Positions 1 to 4,459 of a DNA stretch of 5,628 bases are shown here, piece by piece. Source of the DNA: Actinomycetes bacterium (lineage in GTDB: Bacteria; Actinomycetota; Actinomycetes; Actinomycetales; Cellulomonadaceae). Under the pieces are notes generated by a model, which was given only the letters and a program-made list of their open reading frames with translations, was not told where the DNA came from and searched no databases. Numbering within the stretch: position 1 is the stretch's first letter; the number at the start of each line of letters is the position of its first letter. The position numbers and the translations under genes were made by a program. The DNA lies in NCBI GenBank assembly GCA_023426865.1, contig JAEZBT010000367.1, positions 1 through 5,628 on the forward strand, read 5' to 3'.

Positions 1-377
1 ACGTAGACCAGGCGCCGCGCGTCCGGCGACCACCGCGGGTCGCCCGCGCCGAGCGCAGCGTCGGTGAGTGCGACCGGCTCGCCGCCGGTCGCCTCGACCA
101 CGTGGACCTGCGGCTTGCCCTTGGGCCCGTCCGGTGGCGCAGCGCGGACGAAGGCGATCCAGCGCCCGTCGGGCGACCACGCGGGTGAGGTGTCGCGGTG
201 GCCGCGCGTGAGCGGGCGAGGCGGCGCCGAACCGTCCGTCGGGACGACCCAGAGGTGCCCGACGTACTCGTCACCCTCCAGGTCGGGCCGCGTCACGGCG
301 ACGACGGCGAGCGTCCCGTCGGGGCTGACGGCGGGGGTTCCGGGCGTGGCGAGCAGGGCGATGTCCTCGGGGATCAC
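1..377 (-). CDS. S9-family serine peptidase (prolyl oligopeptidase type), N-terminal part, cut by window edge
   Basis: Only the first 125 codons are inside the window; the gene runs off the left edge. The translation shows repeated beta-propeller signatures: VSPDGT (residues 18-23), WSPDGR (67-72) and WSPDAR (116-121). Each lies in a blade with a following hydrophobic strand such as WIAFVRA or a preceding one such as HLWVVPTDG. This is the PD40/TolB-like propeller that precedes the alpha/beta-hydrolase domain in S9 peptidases, where it gates access of short peptides to the catalytic Ser-Asp-His triad. The catalytic domain is not visible, so peptidase activity is inferred from the family; a TolB-like protein with only a propeller remains possible. 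No signal peptide is seen, so a cytoplasmic location is likely. The start is taken as GTG at 377-375: it opens the conserved 'PEDI-LL-TPG-P-VSPDG' beginning and lies 6 nt after a TANNNT -10 element, which fits a leaderless transcript. It is divergent from the MmcQ/YjbR gene. Confidence 0.82.
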   Translation of the reverse strand, partial: MIPEDIALLATPGTPAVSPDGTLAVVAVTRPDLEGDEYVGHLWVVPTDGSAPPRPLTRGHRDTSPAWSPDGRWIAFVRAAPPDGPKGKPQVHVVEATGGEPVALTDAALGAGDPRWSPDARRLVY

Positions 378-383
378 CGGACG

Positions 384-389
384 AACCTA
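384..389 (-). promoter_or_regulatory. Putative -10 element for leaderless S9 peptidase gene
   Basis: On the minus strand this reads TAGGTT, matching the actinobacterial -10 consensus TANNNT. Six bases (383-378) separate it from the GTG at 377, so transcription would start on or beside the start codon. There is no purine-rich Shine-Dalgarno sequence in front of the GTG, which agrees with a leaderless mRNA. I could not find a good -35 element. The call is inferred from motif and spacing. Confidence 0.5.
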
Positions 390-411
390 TGCCCGTGTCG
401 GAGTGGCCGGT

Positions 412-417
412 TACCGT
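412..417 (+). promoter_or_regulatory. Putative -10 element for leaderless MmcQ/YjbR gene
   Basis: The bases TACCGT match TANNNT and end 8 nt before the ATG at 426. That distance places the transcription start at or within 1-2 nt of the start codon. The intervening CGCCGCGC has no Shine-Dalgarno character. It lies 22 bp from the divergent -10 element of the S9 peptidase gene, so the two RNA polymerase footprints would overlap. No convincing -35 was seen. Confidence 0.48.
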
Positions 418-425
418 CGCCGCGC

Positions 426-809
426 ATGGCCCACCCGCGCATGTACGACGACGACGACCCGGTGCTGGCGCGGCTGCGCGCGCTCTGCGCGTCGCTGCCC
501 GGCTCGACCGAGAAGGAGTCCTGGGGCCGCCCGACCTTCCGGGCGGGGCGCATCTACGCGGTCTTCGGCACCCGGGACCACCCCGCGGCGCTCTGCTTCA
601 AGCCCGAGGACGACGAGCGCCCCGCCCTGCTCGCCGACGCGCGGTTCTGGGCGCCCCCGTACCACGGCCCGTACGGCTGGCTCGCGATCGACCTGGACGA
701 CGACGCCGTCGACTGGGCGGAGGTCGCCGAGCTCGTGGCGTCGTCGTACCGCCTTGTCGCGGCCCCGGCGCTCGTCGCCGAGCTCGACGCGCGAGAGCGC
801 CTGGGGTGA
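426..809 (+). CDS. MmcQ/YjbR family protein
   Basis: This is a 127-residue protein. It shows the family pattern: an N-terminal helix region (DPVLARLRALCASLPG, 11-26), then the turn 'EKESWGRPTFRAGRIYAVFG' (29-48), a strand with ALCFKP (55-60), an acidic loop with ALLADARFW (67-75), the APPYHGPYGWLAIDL segment (76-90), and a C-terminal helix with Ser-Tyr-Arg before a short tail. MmcQ/YjbR proteins are small, single-domain, CyaY-like-fold proteins often annotated as DNA-binding, but their role is not settled; I assign no substrate. Length is normal for the family. The ATG at 426 is preferred because a TANNNT element lies 8 nt upstream; a second in-frame ATG at 441 would also keep the domain. A longer reading from 198 would overlap the divergent peptidase gene and is not credible. 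It is the only plus-strand gene and ends 9 bp from the converging DUF4383 gene, with no terminator hairpin visible between them. Confidence 0.85.
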   Translation: MAHPRMYDDDDPVLARLRALCASLPGSTEKESWGRPTFRAGRIYAVFGTRDHPAALCFKPEDDERPALLADARFWAPPYHGPYGWLAIDLDDDAVDWAEVAELVASSYRLVAAPALVAELDARERLG

Positions 810-818
810 CGGTGCCAC

Positions 819-1256
819 TCAGCGGCGAACGGACCCGCGGTCCGGCCAGAGCGCGATCGCGAGGCCGACGAGGGTCGTCGCGATGTGCAGCACGTTGTCG
901 GCGCCGTTGATGTTGAGGATGTTCGCGTCCTCGTTGTCCACGACGATCAGCCCGTAGATCGACACGGCGCCGAAGGCGACCGCGAGGAGCCAGCCGTACG
1001 CGCGCGCGCTGCTGGGCCGCGACCACATGGCCACACCCAGGGCGCCGACGAGCAGGTGCACGATGTTGTGGAGCGGGTTGATCGCGAACCCGAGCAGGTG
1101 CACGTCATGGTCCATCGCGGTGAAGTCGTCGAAGCCGGTGATGAAGAAGCCGACGATCCCCACGAGCAGGTAGACCACGCCGAAGACCAGGGCGAGCCAC
1201 TGGTAGCCACGTCGTTCCTGGACGCCGGTGCCTGCGGTGCGCGCTGTGCTGGACAT
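819..1256 (-). CDS. DUF4383 domain four-helix membrane protein
   Basis: This is a 145-residue integral membrane protein. Four hydrophobic segments are visible at about 20-40, 61-78, 87-106 and 122-137, with a hydrophilic N-terminus of about 19 residues and a basic tail ending VRR. The segment NPLHNIVHLLVGALG (60-74) and the later ADNVLHIATTLVGL (119-132) are the recognisable DUF4383 signatures. The family has no established function; it is widespread in actinobacteria. His63, His67 and His124 sit in or at the ends of helices and look conserved in the family. The start at 1256 is supported by a strong AGGGGGA Shine-Dalgarno five bases upstream; the reading frame stays open far upstream but has no comparable signal. 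The 92-bp gap upstream carries a CRP/GlxR-like palindrome, suggesting its own promoter rather than read-through from the DUF4380 gene. Confidence is high for the family and nil for a function. Confidence 0.88.
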   Translation of the reverse strand: MSSTARTAGTGVQERRGYQWLALVFGVVYLLVGIVGFFITGFDDFTAMDHDVHLLGFAINPLHNIVHLLVGALGVAMWSRPSSARAYGWLLAVAFGAVSIYGLIVVDNEDANILNINGADNVLHIATTLVGLAIALWPDRGSVRR

Positions 1257-1261
1257 GCGGG

Positions 1262-1268
1262 TCCCCCT
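1262..1268 (-). promoter_or_regulatory. Shine-Dalgarno sequence that fixes the DUF4383 start
   Basis: The minus strand reads AGGGGGA, five bases before the ATG at 1256-1254. It is the clearest ribosome binding site in the window and separates the true start from several upstream in-frame candidates. It contrasts with the leaderless arrangement of the two leftmost genes. Confidence 0.75.
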
Positions 1269-1299
1269 GTTGGTCGATGGGCGTCGCCGTTCGGGACGC

Positions 1300-1319
1300 C
1301 GGGTGACAAACATCACCCG
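1300..1319. promoter_or_regulatory. CRP/GlxR-like palindrome upstream of DUF4383
   Basis: A perfect 7-bp inverted repeat with a 6-bp centre, CGGGTGA-CAAACA-TCACCCG, contains GTGA-N6-TCAC, the core of the CRP/FNR-family consensus TGTGA-N6-TCACA used by CRP and GlxR. Its near edge is 44 bp upstream of the DUF4383 ATG, a normal place for an activator or repressor site. It is also 3' of the DUF4380 stop codon, so it could form an RNA hairpin, but no U-tract follows on either strand, which argues against an intrinsic terminator. Assignment to a CRP-type regulator is inference from the motif only. Confidence 0.5.
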
Positions 1320-1348
1320 CACCGTCCTTGATCGCATCCGCTCGTGCC

Positions 1349-2326
1349 TCACCGTCCGGCGGGCGGGACAGCCCTCCACGCGATCTCCTGCTGCACGCTC
1401 GCGCCGGGGTCGAGCGCTGTGAGCGGGGTGAGCGCCTCGAGCTCGAGCAGCCGCGCCGTCGGGTGCAGGCTGCCCGGGCCCTCCAGCGGCTCCGGCGTCG
1501 GGTACTGCATCCAGATCTCCACCTGGCACCCGCCGTCGGGGTAGTCCCCGGCCGGGACGTCGAAGCGCCAGTCGAGACCCGCGCCGTCGGGGCGGCGAAA
1601 GGACAACGCACCCGTCGCGTCGGTGAACCCCACCTTGCCGACGACGTCGTCGACCGGCACCCGCCGCCGGCCGCCCTCGGCGGGGTCCACGCCCACGCGC
1701 CCGAACGCGTCGACGAGGTCCACGGGCTCGGCGGTGCCGGCGACGTCGACCCAGACCTTCCCGCCCGCGGACGTGTCCACCTGCGCCACCTCCCACACCG
1801 CCCACCGGACGGGACGCTCGGAGACGTTGGTGAACGTCGTGCGCTGCTTGAAGGTGCAGCCGCGCGCAGGCACGGAGAACGCGCGCGTCACGCGCAGGCC
1901 GGTCCGGTCGTCGTCGGGACTGGTCAGACGCACGACGAGCGCGCCCGTGGCCGCATCCCACCGCGACTCGAGCGCCCAGACGCCCGAGTCCAGGACACCG
2001 TCGGGCGGACCGGGCCACTCGTCGGGCCCGGACCAGCCCTGCGGAGCAGGCCAGGTCTTGGCGCCGCCCACGTTCGGCCACGAGCCCATCCCACCGTCGA
2101 GCGGTGGCCAGGTGGCGCGCGGCCGGACGGTCGCCAGCGCGTCGTCGAGGTAGGCCGGGTTGCGCCAGAGCAGCTCCGTGCCGCCGCAGCGGACGGAGAT
2201 GAGCCGCCCGCCGACGCTCGGCAGGAACGCGAGCCGCAGGTCGCCGTTGTCGACGACGTGCACGGGCAGCGCGCCCGGTCCGTGCTCGAGGGCGGTCAGG
2301 ACCAGGGGCGGCGCCGCGTCGATCAC
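1349..2326 (-). CDS. DUF4380 domain protein, mutarotase-like fold
   Basis: This is a 325-residue protein with the DUF4380 pattern. The first part has 'LAFLPSVGGRLISVRCGGTELLW' (residues 32-54) and NPAY (56-59), a start resembling aldose-1-epimerase-like proteins. The hallmark GSWPNVGGAKTWPAPQGW follows at 81-98. Beta-strand-rich segments continue through FKQRTTFTNVSERPVRWAVWEVAQV (159-183), and the end has ELEALTPLTALDPGAS (295-310), like the C-terminal strand of galactose-mutarotase-like domains. Carbohydrate binding or epimerase-like chemistry is a reasonable inference, but no activity is established for the family. No signal peptide is seen. The start is uncertain: GTG at 2326 is chosen because it begins the conserved domain and clears the VOC gene. 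Upstream, the minus strand has only a weak CACGAT-N7-GTG arrangement and no good Shine-Dalgarno. The gene follows the VOC gene on the same strand after 53 bp and may share its transcript. Confidence 0.8.
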   Translation of the reverse strand: MIDAAPPLVLTALEHGPGALPVHVVDNGDLRLAFLPSVGGRLISVRCGGTELLWRNPAYLDDALATVRPRATWPPLDGGMGSWPNVGGAKTWPAPQGWSGPDEWPGPPDGVLDSGVWALESRWDAATGALVVRLTSPDDDRTGLRVTRAFSVPARGCTFKQRTTFTNVSERPVRWAVWEVAQVDTSAGGKVWVDVAGTAEPVDLVDAFGRVGVDPAEGGRRRVPVDDVVGKVGFTDATGALSFRRPDGAGLDWRFDVPAGDYPDGGCQVEIWMQYPTPEPLEGPGSLHPTARLLELEALTPLTALDPGASVQQEIAWRAVPPAGR

Positions 2327-2363
2327 GCGCCCGATCGTGCCACTGCAGGACGCGGGCGGGCGA

Positions 2364-2375
2364 CGCCGCGCGGCG
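2364..2375. repeat. 12-bp perfect palindrome after the VOC stop codon
   Basis: CGCCGCGCGGCG is self-complementary and starts four bases past the VOC stop codon on the minus strand. As RNA it could form only a tight stem with a minimal loop and has no U-tract, so an intrinsic terminator is doubtful. In DNA this GC-rich, such a palindrome can arise by chance. Confidence 0.25.
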
Positions 2376-2379
2376 GCTG

Positions 2380-2886
2380 TCAGGCCTCTGGCACCTCGAC
2401 GCCGATCTCGCGCAGGTACCGCGCCTGGTCGCCGGCCGGGTCGAGCGGGAGGCCCGCCGTGAGGGTGACGCGCGCGTTCTCCGGGGTGAGGACCCGCAGC
2501 TCGACCGCGTTCCAGGGCATCCGGTGCGGCCCGTCGGTACTCCCGGGCACGAGCCCCTCGCACGCCGCCCGGACCTCGTCGAGCTCGCGCAGCACGCACG
2601 CGACGTTGACTGCCACGGACGACGCGTGCGCCGGCCGCTCGCCTGCGGCGAGCAGCACGTCCTGGAACGCCCACCGCCTCAGGTGCGTCAGCTGGCCGGG
2701 AACGGAGAACAGGTCGAAGAAGCCGAGGCCCCGGGTCCAGAACTCGACGGAGGCGCCCAGGTCGTCGGTCGGGACCGTCGCGAACATGGGCATGCCGTAG
2801 ATGCCCCGGTAGGAGCCTGGGGGCCCGGCGTCGAGTGCCGGGACGGGTACGGGGCTCCGGTAGGTCTGGGTGTCGTGATTATCCAT
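2380..2886 (-). CDS. VOC family (glyoxalase/bleomycin-resistance fold) protein
   Basis: This is a 168-residue protein with one vicinal-oxygen-chelate domain. The opening strand and helix are clear at about residues 30-57 (GMPMFATVPTDDLGASVEFW then TRGLGFF), followed by LTHLRRWAFQDVLLAAG (66-82), the second-half strand SSVAVNVACVL (89-99) with helix ELDEVRAACEGL (101-112), and the final strands NAVELRVLTPENARVTLTAG (126-145). The VOC fold hosts metal-dependent lyases, dioxygenases and drug- or electrophile-sequestering proteins; which applies here cannot be told. The usual His/Glu metal ligands are not all evident, although His68 is a candidate. About 29 Pro-rich residues precede the domain. 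The ATG at 2886 is preferred over Met32 (2793) because it lies 6 nt after the -10 of a MerR-type promoter. Such control fits a stress- or drug-inducible protein. No MerR gene is present in the window. DUF4380 follows after 53 bp. Confidence 0.85.
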   Translation of the reverse strand: MDNHDTQTYRSPVPVPALDAGPPGSYRGIYGMPMFATVPTDDLGASVEFWTRGLGFFDLFSVPGQLTHLRRWAFQDVLLAAGERPAHASSVAVNVACVLRELDEVRAACEGLVPGSTDGPHRMPWNAVELRVLTPENARVTLTAGLPLDPAGDQARYLREIGVEVPEA

Positions 2887-2892
2887 GCCGCA

Positions 2893-2923
2893 AGGCTGCC
2901 GGTTGACGTTACGTCAACTGCAA
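2893..2923 (-). promoter_or_regulatory. Putative MerR-type promoter of the VOC gene (19-bp spacer)
   Basis: On the minus strand, TTGCAG (2923-2918) and CAGCCT (2898-2893) resemble -35 and -10 elements and are exactly 19 bp apart. The long spacer is typical of promoters activated by MerR-family regulators, which untwist the DNA to realign the two elements. A palindrome fills most of the spacer. The -10 element ends 6 nt before the ATG at 2886, so the mRNA would be leaderless. Neither hexamer is a strong match, as expected for an activator-dependent promoter. This is inferred from architecture. Confidence 0.5.
2902..2918. promoter_or_regulatory. 17-bp palindromic operator, MerR-like
   Basis: GTTGACGTTACGTCAAC is a perfect 8-1-8 inverted repeat, the best dyad in the window. 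It lies 15 bp upstream of the VOC start and within the promoter spacer. Dyads of this size centred between -35 and -10 are characteristic of MerR-family operators. A simple repressor of another family (for example TetR or MarR) binding over the promoter is the main alternative. Confidence 0.62.
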
Positions 2924-2940
2924 GGCCCGGATCACTGGCG

Positions 2941-2956
2941 GGCGGCCGGTACCGCC
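2941..2956. terminator. Weak GC hairpin downstream of the aldehyde dehydrogenase gene
   Basis: GGCGG (2941-2945) can pair with CCGCC (2952-2956) around a 6-nt loop, starting 5 bp past the dehydrogenase stop codon on the minus strand. There is no following U-tract, so it would be at best an atypical terminator. It may also be a chance result of the GC content. Confidence 0.22.
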
Positions 2957-2961
2957 GGGCC

Positions 2962-4398
2962 TCAGGCGCTCAGGGCGATGTACTGCGTCTCGAGGAATTC
3001 GCCGATGCCGTCGAAACCGCCCTCGCGGCCGAGCCCGCTCTGCTTGACGCCGCCGAAGGGCGCGGCGGGGTCGCTGAGCACCCCGCGGTTGACCGCCACC
3101 ATGCCGGACTCGAGACGGCGCGCGACCGCGAGCGCCGCGCGCTCCTCGCCGAACACGTACGCGACGAGGCCGTGGATCGTGTCGTTGGCCATGCGGACGG
3201 CGTCGTCGACGTCGTCGTACCGGACCACCGGGGCGACCGGGCCGAAGACCTCCTGCTCGGTGACGGGCGAGCCGTGCCGCACGCCGGTGAGCAGCGTCGC
3301 CGGGTAGAAGGCGCCGGGGGCCGGCACCGGGGCGCCCGGACCGCCCGTGACGACCGTCGCGCCGTCCGCGATCGCCGCGTCCACCAGGGCGGCGACCTTG
3401 TCGCGCTCCGCGACGGACACGAGGGCGCCGAGCTCGTTGCCCCGGTCCAGGCCCGGGCCGACACGTAGCGCGGCGAGCTCGGCGGCCATCCGCTCGACGA
3501 ACGCGTCGTGCAGCGAGGAGTGCACGTAGAGGCGGTTCGCCGCCGTGCACGCGGCGCCGCCGTTGCGCATCTTGGCGGCCAGCGCGCCGGCGACGGCGGT
3601 CTCGAGGTCCGCGCCCGGGAGGACGATGAGCGGCGCATTGCCGCCGAGCTCCATCGATGCGCTGACGACGCGGTCGGCCGCGAGGCGCAGCAGGTCGCGA
3701 CCCACCTCCGTGGAGCCGGTGAACGAGAGCTTGCGCACGTCGTCCCGCGCGAGCATCGCCGCGACGCCGGGGCCGGTCGGCACGGGGGTGACGAGGTTGA
3801 CCACGCCGCGCGGCACGCCGACGCGACGCAGCACGTCGACGACGTAGGCGGCCGTCAGCGGCGTCTGGCGCGCGGGCTTGAGCACGACGGCGCAGCCGGC
3901 CGCCAGGGCCGGGGCGAGCTTGCGGGTGGCCATCGCCGCGGGGAAGTTCCAGGGCGTGATCAGCAGCGAGACGCCGATCGGGTGGTGGTCGACGAGGATC
4001 CGCTTGTCACCCGCGGGCGAGAGGCGGTCGTCGCCGGGGACGCGCACCGCCTCCTCCGCGAACCAGCGGAAGAACTCGGTCGCGTAGGCGGCCTCGGCCG
4101 TGGCGTCGGCCCAGGCCTTGCCGTTCTCACGGACCATGACCTCGGCGAGCGCCTCGGCCTCGTCGGTGAGCAGCTCGAACGCAGCGCGCAGCAGCTCGGA
4201 GCGCTCGCGGGGTGCGGTGGCCGCCCAGCCCTCCTGCGCAGCGGCGGCCGCGTCGACGGCGGCGTGGCAGTCGGCCTCGGTCGCGACGGCGAAGCGCGTG
4301 ATCACCGAGCCGTCCGACGGGTCGACGACGTCGAACCGCTCGCCGCCGGCGCCCGGGCGCCACTCGCCGTCGATGAAGAGATCCGCGATGTGCTCCAT
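2962..4398 (-). CDS. gabD: Aldehyde dehydrogenase, succinate-semialdehyde dehydrogenase type
   Basis: This is a 478-residue member of the NAD(P)-dependent aldehyde dehydrogenase superfamily. Seen in order are TPWNFPAA (148-155, oxyanion Asn151), VLKPARQTPL (172-181, cofactor Lys174), FTGSTEVG (226-233), MELGG (249-253, general-base Glu250), RNGGAACTAANR (278-289, catalytic Cys284), EVFGPV (383-388) and NRGVLSDPAAPFGGVKQSG (437-455). The 'NRG-SDPAAPFGG' segment points to succinate-semialdehyde dehydrogenases, which oxidise succinate semialdehyde to succinate in GABA breakdown. No GABA transaminase or permease lies nearby, so the substrate remains an inference. Arg177 replaces the Glu common in NAD-specific enzymes, suggesting NADP use. 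The Cys-X-Cys redox pair of some relatives is absent (CTA). ATG at 4398 gives the usual start (MEHIADLFIDGEW); ATG at 4410 would add four residues. Neither has a clear Shine-Dalgarno. Confidence 0.88.
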   Translation of the reverse strand: MEHIADLFIDGEWRPGAGGERFDVVDPSDGSVITRFAVATEADCHAAVDAAAAAQEGWAATAPRERSELLRAAFELLTDEAEALAEVMVRENGKAWADATAEAAYATEFFRWFAEEAVRVPGDDRLSPAGDKRILVDHHPIGVSLLITPWNFPAAMATRKLAPALAAGCAVVLKPARQTPLTAAYVVDVLRRVGVPRGVVNLVTPVPTGPGVAAMLARDDVRKLSFTGSTEVGRDLLRLAADRVVSASMELGGNAPLIVLPGADLETAVAGALAAKMRNGGAACTAANRLYVHSSLHDAFVERMAAELAALRVGPGLDRGNELGALVSVAERDKVAALVDAAIADGATVVTGGPGAPVPAPGAFYPATLLTGVRHGSPVTEQEVFGPVAPVVRYDDVDDAVRMANDTIHGLVAYVFGEERAALAVARRLESGMVAVNRGVLSDPAAPFGGVKQSGLGREGGFDGIGEFLETQYIALSA

Positions 4399-4413
4399 GC
4401 GTCGGAGCATGCC

Positions 4414-4428
4414 GCCGGCTCGGCCGGC
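4414..4428. repeat. GCCGGC-TCG-GCCGGC inverted repeat before the dehydrogenase start
   Basis: A 6-bp stem with a 3-nt centre lies in the 61-bp gap between the DUF222-HNH stop and the dehydrogenase ATG, ending 16 bp before the start. It could be a weak terminator or a regulator site, but each arm is itself a palindrome common in GC-rich DNA and no U-tract follows. I found no good -10 element in this gap. Confidence 0.22.
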
Positions 4429-4459
4429 CCGCACCTGTGGCCGCGAGGTCAGCACACGG

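Larger units (their letters stand above)
2890..2926. repeat. GCAAGGC direct repeats flanking the dyad
   Basis: GCAAGGC occurs at 2890-2896 and again at 2920-2926, 30 bp apart start to start, on either side of the 2902-2918 palindrome. The spacing is close to three helical turns. The repeats may be part of an extended regulator footprint or simply coincidence. Confidence 0.35.

Noticed and set aside
198..425. Longer N-terminus for the MmcQ/YjbR protein
   Set aside because: It would overlap the start region of the divergent S9 peptidase and adds 76 residues with no family resemblance; the promoter motif supports the ATG at 426.
447..459. GAC tandem repeat (four copies) near the start of the MmcQ/YjbR gene
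   Set aside because: It simply encodes a short Asp run in the protein; too short to suggest slippage or phase variation.
810..818. Bidirectional terminator between the convergent MmcQ/YjbR and DUF4383 genes
   Set aside because: The gap is only 9 bp and neither side shows a hairpin with a U-tract.
1257..2081. Upstream extension of the DUF4383 frame to 420 residues
   Set aside because: The extra sequence is antisense-like Arg-rich text inside the DUF4380 gene, while a strong Shine-Dalgarno marks the start at 1256.
1328..2800. A 490-codon plus-strand open frame, and others at 64-957, 2524-3468, 3508-4605 and 4100-5455
   Set aside because: They lie opposite genes with clear protein families. 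Their translations are Arg/Pro/Gly-rich low-complexity sequence typical of antisense frames in GC-rich DNA, with no domain or start signal.
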